A stretch of 64,000 bases of DNA from Salarias fasciatus (taxonomy: Eukaryota; Chordata; Actinopteri; Blenniiformes; Blenniidae): contig NC_043757.1 of assembly GCF_902148845.1 (NCBI RefSeq), positions 18,093,842 through 18,157,841 on the forward strand, in the 5' to 3' direction. Shown here one piece after another: positions 42,954 to 56,060 of this stretch. The position numbers and the translations under genes were made by a program. A model generated the notes under the pieces. It did not search any database. It saw nothing but the letters and a program-made list of their open reading frames with translations, and was not told the origin of the DNA. The first letter of the stretch is position 1. Every line of letters begins with the position of its first letter.

Positions 42954-45900
42954 CCTGAAGCCTGATTTGACACAACAAAGTGCAGCTGTCAGAGACTTTT
43001 CACTCCTCCGAGTCCGCTCGTTTTACGACGTGCCTCAATGTGACTGAGGAGAGCCCGCTTTTAAAGGGGCATTTCACGTGAAAAGCATGCAGTTTATTAT
43101 GTAAAGCCCCTCTCACTCTGTTGCCCCAATCCGCGCAGGAATGTCTTAATGAACATAACCGCACAAACCGTAACCCTTAATGCGCATTTGCCCACCGCAA
43201 CAATAAAGCCCTCAGTTAGTTACACAACAAAGCCTTTGTGTTTTTGGTGTCCCGGCGGGGATGATGCGGCCGCGGCTGGTCTTGAAGGACGAGACGACAC
43301 GCCTGATGCAGCCCGGCGCGCCGTGTCGCTTTAAGGAGACACAACAGGTGTCAGCCGGGCTGCAGCCTCCCGCCGCTCGGTGAAACCAACACCCACATTT
43401 CACCACACGCACGGCTCCATCACTGACTGCGAGGATGGCCACTGCTTGATTTCCATGCTTTTTACAGCTACTGATGTAACTTCACGTCCAGAGGCTTCAG
43501 GGATGAACAGGAAGACTTTTGATTTGATGTCTGCAGCCAGAGACCCATGTTTACAACATCCAGACTGAAGCCTGAGTGGACATGATGCTGTTCCTCCGAT
43601 GCACACCTCATTGAGAAACACCATGCACGTTTATGCCACTTTCATTTTATTGCACTACTCCTGATTAATGACACACACAAAACAGCCTTCAGTGAACTGA
43701 GCACACAGGATCCATGTTGGTCTTGTTGTTTTGCATCTTTATTAATCCTTCGTCCCATGTGGCAGGACGCTGGCACTGGGCGTGGTTGGTGAACATTTTA
43801 TTTGTTTTGTGCAGAGAATCAAAGTTTTGGCAGACATACTGACCTGAAGAGATTAAATCAACTCTGCAACTGACTGAAATGACCAAGGGGGGGGGAAAAA
43901 AACCCCAAACTATATTACACTTTTGGAAAGTGCAGACACAACATGTGTCAGCAGAGCCTGGATTCAGTCTATGAGGGTCAGAGGCTGGCGAACAATAAAA
44001 GTCTGTGTTCAACTGCAGCTTATTAGTTGATCTACAAGTGTGTTAATTACATGAAATCCTGCCATCATCCTCATCCTTTTAATGCAATCGTCATGTTTCA
44101 GCTGCTGCAGCATTTGCAGCTTTTCATGCCACAGGACTGCAGGAGAAACAAGCTGGACATTGTACAGCAGAGGTCTTGCTCAGACTGAGGCTTATAAGAT
44201 CAGGAATATTGTGAAATATAGGTGAAATGTGTGAAGTATTTAGTCATATGGAAATGAAAATGATCGTGATATGATGTTTTTTGAAACTTTAACATCATTT
44301 TCACTTTTCTAATGCTTAATAATTGTGTGTTGATTTGGACACTTATGTGTCACATTTTATTGGGTCAAAAACAAGTACAAGTACCATAAATCATTCATTT
44401 TTTATGTCTGTATTGTACTGTCTACAATATTGATCATATGTTGTGTATATAAACCATGTACTGTGGAAAACTGTAGATAGCTTTCCTTTATTTGAAACCA
44501 GCTGAGTTGCAAGACACAACATACATCTTCTTTAACTTTACATGTCCTTTATCATATTTATGAGATTTCTGCACAATAAGAGTGACAATGCATCTCCCTG
44601 AAAGTTCAATCACCCGGTTCATGCAACGTAAAAAGGCTTTACTGGCTTCAGCAAATGAGATTAACTGCTTGCCGTGTGGTATGGCATGTTTACATTTTTT
44701 AACATGGTTGCTCAACACGTTTTGATCCGCAGCAGAGGCCAGCACGATTTTAAAACAATATACACTGCAGGACCTGTGAGTGAAGGGGATTTTATTTCAG
44801 AAGGATAAAGACAAATACAATAACTCTGTGGATTAAAATATGTGGCATAAAATGCATATAAATATGAGATTTATCAGTGTTGCATGTATGTGTGTTATTA
44901 TTCAATCATTCATGTCATCAGGCACAAAAGCTCCGTCACCAACTTTCAGTCTTATTGAAAAACAGTGGATGGGTGCCAACTTGTACACTGAGTATTTGCC
45001 TAGTTTAAAAAACAAATGCTGTTAAAAACTGAGTCATTTCTCTATGGAGAGTAGTTTTGGAATCCAGTACCAACATTTGCATGAGTTAGCACCGAGATGA
45101 TTGACAAATGAAGTATATTTCACTTACACTGATTTACTGTAACATGATTCAAATTAATTCAATCGTGTTTATGTATTTCCAAAAATAGTCATCTCAAGGC
45201 ACTTTCAGAGAGAAAAACTCAACTATTCTACATGAGCAAGCTTCAGCATCAGTGAAAAGGAAAAAAAAACTCATTTTAACAGGAAGGAATCTGGAGAATC
45301 AGACTCAGAGATGGAGATTTTGTTATGTTCCAGTTGGAGTTAAGGGATAGAAAGAGGGAAATGTCAACATTTATTTTATCCAGACAAGCTGTGTTTGTGG
45401 TTCTGTGGTCTGATCTGATGGCTCTACGTGAAAAAGAGAAAGAACTGATATTTTCCATGTCCAGAAATATTGTGCTTCTGTGTAACATCACCTCCTGGTA
45501 GCCCAGCTATCTGAGAGCAACATCCATAATCTCTCAATTTTTTTCTGGGTTTGCACTGTATGTACATTGTCTTGTGTTGTTTTATTCTCATATTGACTTC
45601 ATACTTTGTGTGTTTTGCACTTACAATGACCTTTTTTTTCTGTCTTACTGTCTGTTTGGACATTTTTCCAGAAAGTATCACAACTTCTGATGGCACTTTT
45701 CATTTTTGCCAAATATAAAACAGTAAAAATGGCAGAATAGTAAAGACGGTACTGGCTTGCAGGAGGCCCCCGGGTGGGATCCACAGGGCTGTGATATAGG
45801 GGCCACCTTGTGGTAAAACATAGCGCTGTCCGCTTGCAGATTAACAGTCACGGCAGGGCTCAAATGAACATGCTACATTTGAGAGAAAGAAAAAAAAAGA

Positions 45901-46223
45901 GAGAGAAACATCACTGTGGATTATGACCATTTCGGAAGTGTTTTTCTGCGATAATAAATAGGGACGTCTCTGCGCAGCCTATCGGATTCCGGGATGCAAT
46001 ACGCATCCAAATGAAACGAACGCCAGTCCTTTCGCTAATCCTTGTCTATCCTTTTTATCTCGGGACTCATAGCAGTCTGATCACTATGGGACAGCGAAGC
46101 GGGGGGACAAAGCCATGCGGATGATATTTCTGTAAATGAGAGAAAAAGGCAAGTCCGTTTGACTTTAGTGGGCGCAAACTGGGCGCATGTAGGCAATCTG
46201 CGTATGCGTAAAAGTGGGCCAAA
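42954..46223. other. rgr-lrit1 divergent intergenic region
   Basis: Contains both promoters. The rgr-proximal 400 bases are GC-rich. A CTAATCC (46035-46041) lies 183 bases before the lrit1 ATG and fits the CRX/OTX core. Open frames here, such as 43212-43442, have no recognisable similarity. 43630-45900 is AT-rich with nothing identified. Confidence 0.45.
46035..46041 (+). promoter_or_regulatory. CRX/OTX-like site upstream of lrit1
   Basis: CTAATCC matches the photoreceptor homeodomain consensus YTAATCY. The position is proximal. Binding is inference. Confidence 0.35.
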
Positions 46224-47425
46224 ATGTTCCTCGTCCTGCTCCTGGGGCTCTACGTGGCCGCAGGTGAACTCTTCTCCCCAGTGAGCTCCTGTCCTTCCCA
46301 GTGCAGCTGTTTTTACCACAACCTGAGTGATGGATCGAAGGCCAGGTAAGGAGAGAGAGTCCAAAATAATTTTACATGCGTTAAAAGACTGTGGAAAATG
46401 TCTGAATTTGTGCGCACAGCCGCGTCGTTTTAGACGGGCAATTCCTGCCTGCAGAGAGGACAGATGTTTGCACAGAGGTGAACACGTGTACAAAAGATAA
46501 TTCAGGGAGTGCATGTCGGTCCAATTTTATTTAATGCAGGATTATCTCTCAAAGGCACTTTCAGCATTCCCATCTCTGCGTTTTATGTGTTTTGATGGGT
46601 TGGGGAATAAGTCTTTCTCTCAGAATTATTATCCAGAGGATTTCTTTTGCTGCCTGTCAATTCACCACAAATTTAGTGCCCATTAATTCCAGACATGGTG
46701 AAAAAAGGTGTCAGTTTTAAAAATGCACTTCATCATATAAACTGCATTAAGATGTCATTTCGGGGAAAAAAAGATGATGGTACTCCATTTTGCTTTTGTG
46801 TCCGTTTTTAGGAGTGTGATTTGCAATGATCCCGAGATATCGCTCGTGCCTGTCGGGTTCCCTGTTGACACCTCCAAGCTGCGGATTGAGAAGACGTCCA
46901 TCCAGCGGATACCAAGCGAAGCCTTCAACTACCTCTCCAGTCTTGAATTCCTGTGGATGTCTTTTAACACGCTGTCCGCCTTGAACCCGGACAGTTTCCG
47001 GGGACTGTTCAACCTGGAAGAGCTTCGCCTGGACGGGAATGCCCTCACCGCCTTTCCCTGGGAATCTCTCTTGGATATGCCCAGCCTCAGACTTCTCGAT
47101 TTGCACAACAACCAGCTGACCGCGCTGCCGGCGGAAGCCACCACCTACATCCGGAACCTCACCTACCTGGACCTGTCCAGCAACAGCCTGCTGACGCTGC
47201 CGGCAGAGGTGCTGTCCACCTGGCTGGCTGCGAAACCCACGCAGGGGCCCGAGAGCTCCAAGATGATACTGGGTAAGGTACTCTGCAACCCTGAGAAGCG
47301 AGTTCCTGTCATTTAGAAAGTAAAAAAAAAAAAAAAAGAAAAAAGTGGTCTAGATTTCCATTTTCTGAAAATGTGTTAAGAAAAATCCATAGATTTTTAT
47401 AAAGCATTACAAAACATGCAGGCAC

Positions 47426-47486
<61 letters not shown>

Positions 47487-49795
47487 CGTGTATTAAAATA
47501 CGTAAAATAGTCTCACAAATAAATTTACACTCAAAGTAAATTTTGGCTAGAGCTGTCATCAACTCAAAGTGCTTTGAAAAATGTATGATAACATTCATTT
47601 TTTAAAAGCCTATTAAGCATAGGCATTTGTGAAAAAGAAATTGTATATTTGTAAACAAAACAGTTAAATAGTGAAAGTTTGATTTTGCTGTTGACTGGCA
47701 ATCATAAAAAAAAATCAGAAAAAAGTGTAACAAAAAGCTAACTTCTGGAGATACAAATCCGTCTTGTCTTTATAAAGTCAGGTAATAATTCTAAAACAAG
47801 TCTTTAAATGTTAAAATTAAAGTCAAGCAGATCTACAGCTGCTCCAGTTCAATTCACAAGCAGGTGCTTTTATTGTGAAGAGGAGACTCAGGTGGCAGCA
47901 CAGTCTGACCTTGACCAGTAGACCACGTCCACCAGCATGACCATCATTGCCATAGTCATGACCATGATGTAGTTTATGAATTAAATGTTAATCCTCTTAC
48001 AGGATTAACATCCTAACATCCACACCAGCCATCTGCAGCCAGGTCGTTCACTCTGCACACAGCTGGATGCTTGTCTTCCTCCTGTGGACTCACTTTTGCC
48101 CTTGCCCTCAGGCCTCCATGATAACCCCTGGGTGTGTGACTGTCGACTCTACGACCTGGTCCAGTTCCAAAAGTCTCCCACGCTTTCCGTGGCATTCATT
48201 GACACGAGACTTCGGTGTTCAGCTCCGGAGAGTGTGTCGGGGGTCTTGTTCAGTGATGCAGAGCTGCGACGCTGTCAGCTCCCACGGATCCATACAGCCG
48301 TGGCACGAGTCCGTAGCGCTGTAGGAAACAACGTGCTGCTTCGCTGTGGGACCATCGGAGTCCCGATCCCAGACCTGACATGGCGCAGGGCAGATGGACG
48401 AGCTCTCAATGGGACAGGTGAGTCAGCACCTCTTGTTTCAGGACCTTTCGCTGTGTTGTGCCTGAACAAAGATGATTGTGTCTGCGCGGTGGTGCCGCTG
48501 TTAATTAAACAGAGAGCTATCAGTTGCGTTACTAAGACTGTAAGTCTGACTGACAGCTGTGGCTTGCACAGTTAGTTATGCAACATTCATGAGGATGATC
48601 AATGCAACATGGTATTCTCTCTTGTCTGGGGTTTGGGATATTCTTCAAAAAGAGAATTTTGTAAAGCATGTAATGTGTTTTCATGTTGGAGTTTTTTTTT
48701 AATGATTCTCTCTTCTCTGCCGTCACAGTTCAGCAAGAAACATCAAAAGAGGGAATCACCTGGTCAGTCCTCAGCGTTCCAGCTGTGTCTTATAAAGATT
48801 CAGGGAAATTCATCTGTAAAGCTTCTAACTATGCAGGAAATGCTGAGGCTGTCATTTCCCTCGTTGTGTCTAACTCACCAAAACCAGATGGGAACCAAAC
48901 AAACACTGACAAGAAGGTCAAAGTCAAGAAACCAAATCAAATGGGGAAAGCTGCCTATCAGGAGAAGCTGGTTGCCAGATATGTGGTTCCAACATACAGT
49001 CCTACATCCTTGCCTGCCCTGGACTCCGGTCTTCCACCTGGTATTGGTTCTGATCCTGGACGAGGTAGTTACAGCCTGGCTGACAGAGCCACTCCGGGGC
49101 CTGCCACGTCCTCCAACCCAGACGCCCTGCTGGACCTCGAGAAGACAAATCTGAGTAACCTGGCTGCCAACACATCATCTTTACAGCAGGACCCCGACAG
49201 AGTGGTTCGCTCAGTGAAGGTGGTGGGGGACACAGACAATACAATTTCTCTAAACTGGAGAGCACCTAAAGCCAAGAACACAACGGCATTTAGTGTGCTG
49301 TATGCAGTGTTTGGGGAGAGGGACATGAGGAAGATCAATGTTGGTGCAGGGCAGAACCGTGTGACCATCGACGGGTTGGTGCCCAGGACCAAGTACATTG
49401 CCTGTGTGTGTGTGAGGGGCCTGATTCCCAAGAAGGAGCAGTGTGTCATATTTTCCACTGATGAAGCAGCGAGTGCGACTGGCACCCAGAAGCTGATTAA
49501 TGTGATTGTGATCACAGTGGCCTGTGTCATTGCAGTCCCGCTCACTGTCATTGTGTGCTGCGGGGCACTGAAGAGACGAATTCAAAAGTACTGGGGAAAG
49601 AAATCAAAGGACATCCAAGATTCATATGTGACCTTTGAAACTCTGTCGCCCGCCACAAAGGCCAAAGGGCTCGAGGGCGAATATTTAAACAGACTGAACC
49701 CAGAGGAGTCCAACAGGCTGCTGTCGGCCCGCTCCAGCCTGGACTCTGAGGCCACCGCCAAGATAGAGGGACAGCCTAATGAGTACTTCTGCTGA
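46224..49795 (+). CDS. lrit1: leucine-rich repeat, Ig-like and transmembrane protein LRIT1
   Basis: Single-pass photoreceptor synaptic protein. Exons 46224-46345, 46812-47272, 48112-48417 and 48729-49795 total 1956 bases, giving 651 aa (human 623). Order: signal peptide (MFLVLLLGLYVAAG), LRR N-cap CPSQCSC, about five leucine-rich repeats (LEFLWMSFNTLSALNPDSF to LTYLDLSSNSLLTLPAE), LRR C-cap NPWVCDCRLYDLVQF, Ig domain (NNVLLRCGTIGVP to DSGKFICKASNYAG), and an FN3 domain containing NTTAFSVLYAVFGERD and TKYIACVCVRGL. A membrane segment NVIVITVACVIAVPLTVIVC follows, then a tail ending RLLSARSSLDSEA and NEYFC. The NTTAFSVLYAVFG block, LLSARSS and the final NEYFC are shared with human LRIT1 and separate it from LRIT2. 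The frame stays open after the stop (see findings). lrit2 follows 1.6 kb downstream on the same strand. Confidence 0.95.
47426..47484. repeat. TAA microsatellite in lrit1 intron 2
   Basis: About 59 bases of perfect AAT/TAA trinucleotide repeat. Confidence 0.95.
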
Positions 49796-51434
49796 CGTCA
49801 TGCTCCAGCTCCGGCTCCTGCTCCACGCCATCTTCCCCGCGCTCACCCACATCCACGCCACAGCCCAAACCCCAATACCCACGTGCATGCCCATCACCAC
49901 CACCATCCTCACGCTCATCCCCACCCACATCTGCACTCGCAGCCGTATCCCCATCACTATCCATACGCTCATCCTCAGCAGCATCCTGACGTCAGTCCCC
50001 CTCCCACCCGCTCCCATACGCCCACACCATGGGATTCCCCCCCACCTGTTCCTCCTCGCTGGATAATGCCACCAACTCCACCGCCACAGAGAGCCAATTT
50101 CTATCAAAGGACTTTTGCACGGTGCACTATCATGGAAATATCGGTTTAAAAAATTTGGGTAATATCATTGTTTTAGGCTTTTTTAGCTTATTGAAAATAA
50201 ATTTTAAGACACTTTAAAAAAAAATCACTAGGCTGGTATTGGGAAAAAAGCTTGCCGAAAACTTAAAAAGCATAAGAAAAGTTTTTAATCATGCAGTAAC
50301 TCATCATAATTGCATGGCCCAGCGAAGAAACCTTTTTTCAACCCAAGCTGATTGAAAGGGAACTCTGGTAGAAAATCCATTGTTTTTTTCACATATGTAT
50401 GTGCATGATTTGTAAATACTCCACTGGATGATGTACACTTACATATACAGATAATTCTGTGCCTCTGTATATATCTGTCATATGTTCTCTGAGAAGATAT
50501 ACACATAGGCATGGTACAACACTCTGGTGAATGGAGAAAAGCTGGAGCTGGAGAGAAGTACAGAATGGACTGAACTATGACAAAATGTAAATAAGGTGAA
50601 CATGATGCAAAATTAAATGTTATTGATTTATATTCCCAGCAATGACACACACTGAAATATCTCGATGTACCTATTTTATCATTACCCCATTAAATGTAGA
50701 TCTATTCACTCTAATGAAACTATGTATTTGAATATAGATGAATAAACTTTTATATCTTTAATTTATCTAGTGACTGATGCTTTGTGTCCCTTAATAATTC
50801 TTCTTCACATCTCCAGTTTTATCTTTACTTGAAGCTGTGTTTACATTCAGTAAAATATTAATTCTGTTTGTTTGGGGAATCTGATTGTTTCACTGGTAAT
50901 TAAATGATTGCATTTTCAAGCAATTAGTCCAGTATTTACCAAATTGAGTACCAGACTGTCTCAAATGTTTCAGTTCTAGTTCTAGTTGTTATTTTAAATA
51001 ATTCTTCAGATAAAGTAATGCCAAGAGTAATGAGGTTCATTTTTACAAAGCTGTAAAGTCATATAAATTTAACAATTTGTTTCGAATTTCACAAAAAAGA
51101 AATGAATAAACAGTAAAACGGTTGTATGACTTGTGAAGTGGAAATGTTACGTTTAAAACAAATACAGTGTTTGTCTCATGTTTCTCACTATTTGGCAAAT
51201 CCAAATTTAAATGTATAAATAACCAGTGAATTATTTTTTGCAATCTCATTTGATGAAGTTATAAGAAACAGACGCCACCTGTGTGGGTCAAATGACACCA
51301 TAAGTGTTTATCGCGCGTCTTCCCTCAGACTTGCTCCGGTCAGGGATTAACCTTAATGAGCTTCTGCAGTCTGTCACACTCGACATGTCTTGAGCACGAA
51401 TGCAGACCTCACATATAGGGAACCGCCGCGGACT
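49796..51434. other. lrit1 3'UTR and lrit1-lrit2 intergenic sequence
   Basis: 49796-50146 is C-rich, CAC/CAT-rich sequence that is open in the lrit1 frame. AATAAA hexamers at 50196-50201 and 50741-50746 are candidate polyadenylation signals. 50760-51340 is AT-rich with nothing recognisable. The lrit2 proximal promoter follows. Confidence 0.5.
51344..51350 (-). promoter_or_regulatory. CRX/OTX-like site upstream of lrit2
   Basis: GGATTAA on the plus strand is TTAATCC on the minus strand, a consensus CRX/OTX site, 85 bases before the lrit2 ATG. Binding is inference. Confidence 0.35.
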
Positions 51435-54400
51435 ATGGACATAATTTGTTGCCTGCTGGTTATAGTTTTGTTGAGTACTGAGGCGAATGAAGTTTCTTCA
51501 AACTGTTTGCTCGGATGCAGCTGTGTAGAAGACCGCCATGGAAGGTAAGACCCGGTTTCAGGTTTCCAGGTTCAGTCTTATAAGGTCACGTATTTTTAAC
51601 TTGTTTATGTGGGTCGGTGGGTGACGGTAAGTTAAAAAAAATATATAAAAATCAACCAGTTCCAATAAAACTATGATATGAATTATTCTCTTTTACCGTA
51701 GGTCACTTATTTGTATGGAGGAGAGCGTGTTTGGTTCCATACCAGAGAACCTTCCTCATGATATGACCAAAATACGCATAGAAAAATCTCACTTCACTGA
51801 AATACCCCGAGGGGCGTTTTCCAAAACTCCTGCCTTGGAAAACCTGTGGCTGAACTTCAATGATATCACAGTGATAAACTCAAAGGGCCTGGAGGGTTTG
51901 GGGAATCTGACCGAGCTCCGCTTACAAGGGAACAAGCTCCGTTCAGTACCATGGACAGCGTTCGAGGACACGCCGGCGCTCCAGATCCTGGACCTGAAGC
52001 ACAACCAGCTGGACGTCCTGCCGGAGCACGCCTTAAAATTTTTGCCAGGTCTGACTTACTTAGACTTATCCTTCAATCGGCTTACGGTGATATCGAAGGA
52101 GGTCTTCCAAAACTGGCCTCTCTACCAAAAACTACAGAGCGCGGAGGAGCGGGATGCGACCGCGTTTGGGTCCAACGTGGTCCTGGCGCTCCACGACAAC
52201 GCGTGGCTCTGCGACTGCCGCCTGAAGGGCTTCGTGGAGTTTATCAGGTCCCTCAGCCCCCCGATTATTCTGATGAACTCCTACTTGACCTGCTCAGGGC
52301 CGGACTTTAGAGCGGGGAAGTTCTTTCATGAGGTCGAGCTGCGGGCGTGCATGAAGCCCGCGGTCAGCGCGCCGTCCGCGAACGTCAGCCTGGCGCAGGG
52401 CGCGAACCTCACCCTGCTGTGCGTCGCCAAGGCCAGGCCAGACCCTGCAGTGTGGTGGACATATGGTCTGAAGATAATCAGAGGATTTCATGGTAAGAGT
52501 GCGATGTCCACGGCGTTTCATCCACACACCAGCTCAAAGCGACAAATTAGATACTTAAACACACATTTTAATCGCACAGCCTGTAACTCCTTCCATAAGA
52601 CGACGAAGGATAAATGTGGATATTGGCCCAGCAGCGATATAATCACCACCAAACACCATCAGAGTTGATTAAGACTGTTGGAGATTACAGTGGACTGCTG
52701 TCTGCCTAATGTTGGGCCACTGTGTAATTAGGTAAACCTCTGCATCATTAGACTTAACTTTCAGAGGGGAGCTCTTGCTGCAGGTGACTTCTGACACAAA
52801 CAACGGACTCACCTGTGCTATATCTGTTATTTACAGTCATCTTTTTAAAATTTTGGTTGAAACTGGAGGCATTTATGAAAAATGTCCAAGAGGAAAGTAT
52901 CATAAGAGCAGGTTCAACACACTCTAGCAAAAACATTATTTATGACTTTAAGAAAAAATATATAGGCTCAGCTTTTTTTGTTCATGTTGTACATTCATTG
53001 TAAATGATTTGAGATCATACAAAATTAAAATAAAATGCATAGAGTGAAAGCAATGGAGTCACAGTCCACTCAGAGAAATTGAGACACAAATATGCCTCTA
53101 CCAACTCTCAGGGCATGCATGCTTTTCTGCACACCAAGTAGAGGCTTATAAATGTTTTCCATATATAAGATATTATTCTTGAATCTCTTGGATCCACCTG
53201 CATTAAAAAGTATGATTCTTCTAAGTTACACCTTTTTGATTTAATCCGATGCGTTTTTTCTGATCTGAAACTGTCATTACTATTACTCTAGTTTCTCTCC
53301 ATAACATTTATAATAAATTCAGTTCTATTGAAATCATGAATAATACAACCTCCACTTATTTCTTATCATCTTGTCTTTTCAGGTTAAAAAGTTAAAATAG
53401 AAAAAAAAATCCTAACCAAGACTATCCTGTCTGCCTCACGAAGTACTATCACACTTAACCATAGCTGTGATAAAAACAGTTGTAGCTCACATTTCTGGAG
53501 GTTTTTTATATGCTTATTGTCAGGGTGGAAGAAACTACTGGGACATAATGGCATAACTTGTTTTTATTTCAAGAAAACAACTTTCCTCCAAATGTCTTTT
53601 TTCAATTGAAATTTTTCCATCATGACTTGTATTTTTTTTTTAATGGCGTATCATTCATGTTCTTTCAGAATCCACAGAGAGGGTGGATGACGATACTCTC
53701 AGATCCCTGCTGGTCATCCCCTCCCTTCACGCTGCAGATCGCGGCATCTACACCTGCACTGCAGTCAATTTCATGGGAAACTCTTCCATCGACGTCCTTG
53801 TTGACGTCCACTCTGCAGACAGCTCCCAGTCGTCTCTCCTCCCCGCGCCTCCAGGCGCCGGCGATGAAAACGTCTACATTGACATCCGTATCGTCAAACA
53901 GACGGTACGAGGAATCTCCATTGAGTGGTTTGCAGCCCTGGAGCGTCCCTCTGAAACCTGGTTCACCATCCACTTTGGCCGTGCTGATGCCGATAAGAAA
54001 GAGACGATCTACATCGGCCCGGGGATTCACACCTACTCCATTTCTGATCTGATGCCCGCAACCAAATACGAGATCTGTGTCACCCTGAAGAACCAGGCGC
54101 CTCGTGCAGGCCAGTGCATCGTGTTCGTGACGGGCAGTGACATTACAGAGATGGAGCAGAGGGAGAAGCTCATTCACATCGTGGTGATCGTGCTAGCCAT
54201 GGTGCTGGCGGTGCCTATCGGCATGTATGCCTGCACCACCGACACGAAGTTCGCCTGCCTGGAGGGCGTCCTGCAGTCCTGGAAGAACCGGCGGAGAGAA
54301 AACCGCTCACCAATGATTGAGCGGGAGAGGCAGGGCACCTTTGACAGCCTGCAGGCCGCCAGCGATGAGGGCCTGGTTAATAAAGACTCCAGTGAAGACA

Positions 54401-54480
54401 GGAAGGTGAGGAGGAGGTCAGATGACAGACTGCATAAGTTCAAAGCCGACCACAGCAGACCCACAGCTGAACTATATTAA
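51435..54480 (+). CDS. lrit2: leucine-rich repeat, Ig-like and transmembrane protein LRIT2
   Basis: Retinal LRR-Ig-FN3 membrane protein, paralogue of lrit1. Exons 51435-51544, 51702-52492 and 53669-54480 (stop TAA) sum to 1713 bases, giving 570 aa (human about 550). Order: signal peptide [21 protein letters not shown]-cap CLLGCSC, about five LRRs ([19 protein letters not shown] to [18 protein letters not shown]), LRR C-cap [15 protein letters not shown], Ig domain ([19 protein letters not shown] to [14 protein letters not shown], split by the last intron), and FN3 ([17 protein letters not shown] to [12 protein letters not shown]). The membrane segment is [19 protein letters not shown], followed by a basic, serine-rich tail. 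It lacks the intron that splits LRR from the LRR C-cap in lrit1; the other two intron positions and phases correspond. An open frame continues past 52492 into the intron but is not coding. Confidence 0.93.
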
Positions 54481-55372
54481 ACCACTCACTGAGAACTCGA
54501 CAAGAGAAAACATCACAAAATACTGTACTCATAGAAAAGCATCTCACTGTATATCAAGTATTTTTGACAAACAACCAAATAGGCCTCACATTTCAACTTT
54601 GACATACCTGTACACAATATTCAGAGGAATCATTATATTATCTGCCTTGGTTTTAATTCTATCTCTTCCTCTGTTCTAGGCCGAGGAGGTTGTTGCAAAG
54701 ATGTGAATGATGACCATGTTGTCCAGGGTGTAATTCAAGGATTTGCAGCAGTGTAGAGAAATCTGTGTGCTGAAGTTTGTGTCTGTGACAAGGAAGACAT
54801 TTTTGTCTCATAACAATGAAAAGTGTAAATGTCTGTTACAATGAATTTGCTGCTCAGAATGAAGCCTTTATCACTGATTTCAATGGAAGACGACTCAGAT
54901 GACCTTCTGATCCGGACTTATTTGTATTGGCGTTTTGTTGGTAGATTTCTATTTCTCTATAGTTAGTGAATATGCAGTAGCGCTATAAATGTATGAATTT
55001 ATATATTCAGCTGATTCTTTACTGTTCCTCATCACACTGACAGTAACGGATAGGCTGTCATGTTTTCAAACATCAGTTGATTTGGAGCAATGATGTCCGA
55101 TGTCCTAAAGGTAACAAAAGAAAAAAAAAACCCAAAACAAAACAAAAAACTAATCAAAACAGAACAGTGCACTTTGTCAAAAGCAAATGTTCATGTTGAT
55201 TTTCTTGTGTGCTCATTATCAGATGTCTTTCTTCATTTATTTCTCAACTGAAACTGACAATGATTACATGAAAAAACAATATTAGTCCAGATATTGTGTT
55301 AGTTGATTGACTGAATGTGAGATACTGTACCACATCGTTCATTGGTTATATATAGATATGAAGTCTATGTTT

Positions 55373-55378
55373 AATAAA
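55373..55378 (+). other. candidate polyadenylation signal of lrit2
   Basis: AATAAA 893 bases after the stop, followed by TG-rich sequence (tgtgctttgcgatgttt). Confidence 0.45.
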
Positions 55379-55974
55379 ATTGTCCATTCATATGTGCTTT
55401 GCGATGTTTATGCACCTGTTTCCCATCATCTTACCTTATCTCAAATTATGCACAAGATAATACAATAAGTGAAAAAGACATTCATCTTGTTTTTCTTTTG
55501 TGTAGTTTGTTTGTTTACTAAGTAACATGCTCTTCAACTGTTTTAATAAATGGGATTCATTGATTAAATGGTGTGATTTTTGAGTGTCTAGTATTTTTTT
55601 TTTCAATATTGATTTATACATTTCAGACATTGGTAGAATAAAGAAAGAATTCAAGCTCATATTCTCACACTTGTGAACAGTGAGAGTAGAGTAGCTTTTG
55701 TTTGTTATACTCAAATTCTTTTCTACCACAGTCTGATAGGAGACTTAACAGTTACTCTGAGGAATGCACACAACAGTTTATCTTAAGCCATTCGGTCTGC
55801 GCTGGAGGAATTTTGTATTTGCACTGCAGACTGTATTCACCGATTCATCCGTCCTGAGTCCATCTGGCTGAAGGTAGTGTGCACTATCGACAAAATACAC
55901 ACAATGACATGGAAACGTTCATTCTTCTGCACTGCGGAAGGAATCTGGAGTAAAACAAGTCAAGTCCTTACAGG

Positions 55975-56060
55975 AAGACGGCCAAGCACAGAATCAAACC
56001 AGGGACATTGTTGCTGTGAGGTAAGAGGGCCAGCCACTATACCAATGTGCAGCACGGAGA
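55975..56060 (+). repeat. fragment of the common teleost repeat (3' part)
   Basis: Segments cagaatcaaaccagggacat, tgttgctgtgaggtaagagg and ccactataccaatgtgcagc match the repeat's 'ggattcgaaccagggacctt', 'cttgctgtgaggcaacagtg' and 'ccactacaccaccgtgc' blocks. Confidence 0.6.

Noticed and set aside
43212-43442. Open frames on both strands upstream of rgr
   Set aside because: GC-rich promoter-like sequence leaves several frames open; no recognisable protein.
49779-50066. Plus-strand 95-codon frame MSTSADVMLQL overlapping the lrit1 end
   Set aside because: Out of frame with lrit1 and explained by C-rich, stop-poor 3'UTR composition.
51715-52668. Extension of lrit2 exon 2 past 52492 as one 317-codon protein
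   Set aside because: Sequence after 52492 is intronic: a good gtaag donor is present and the Ig domain only completes through exon 53669-54480.
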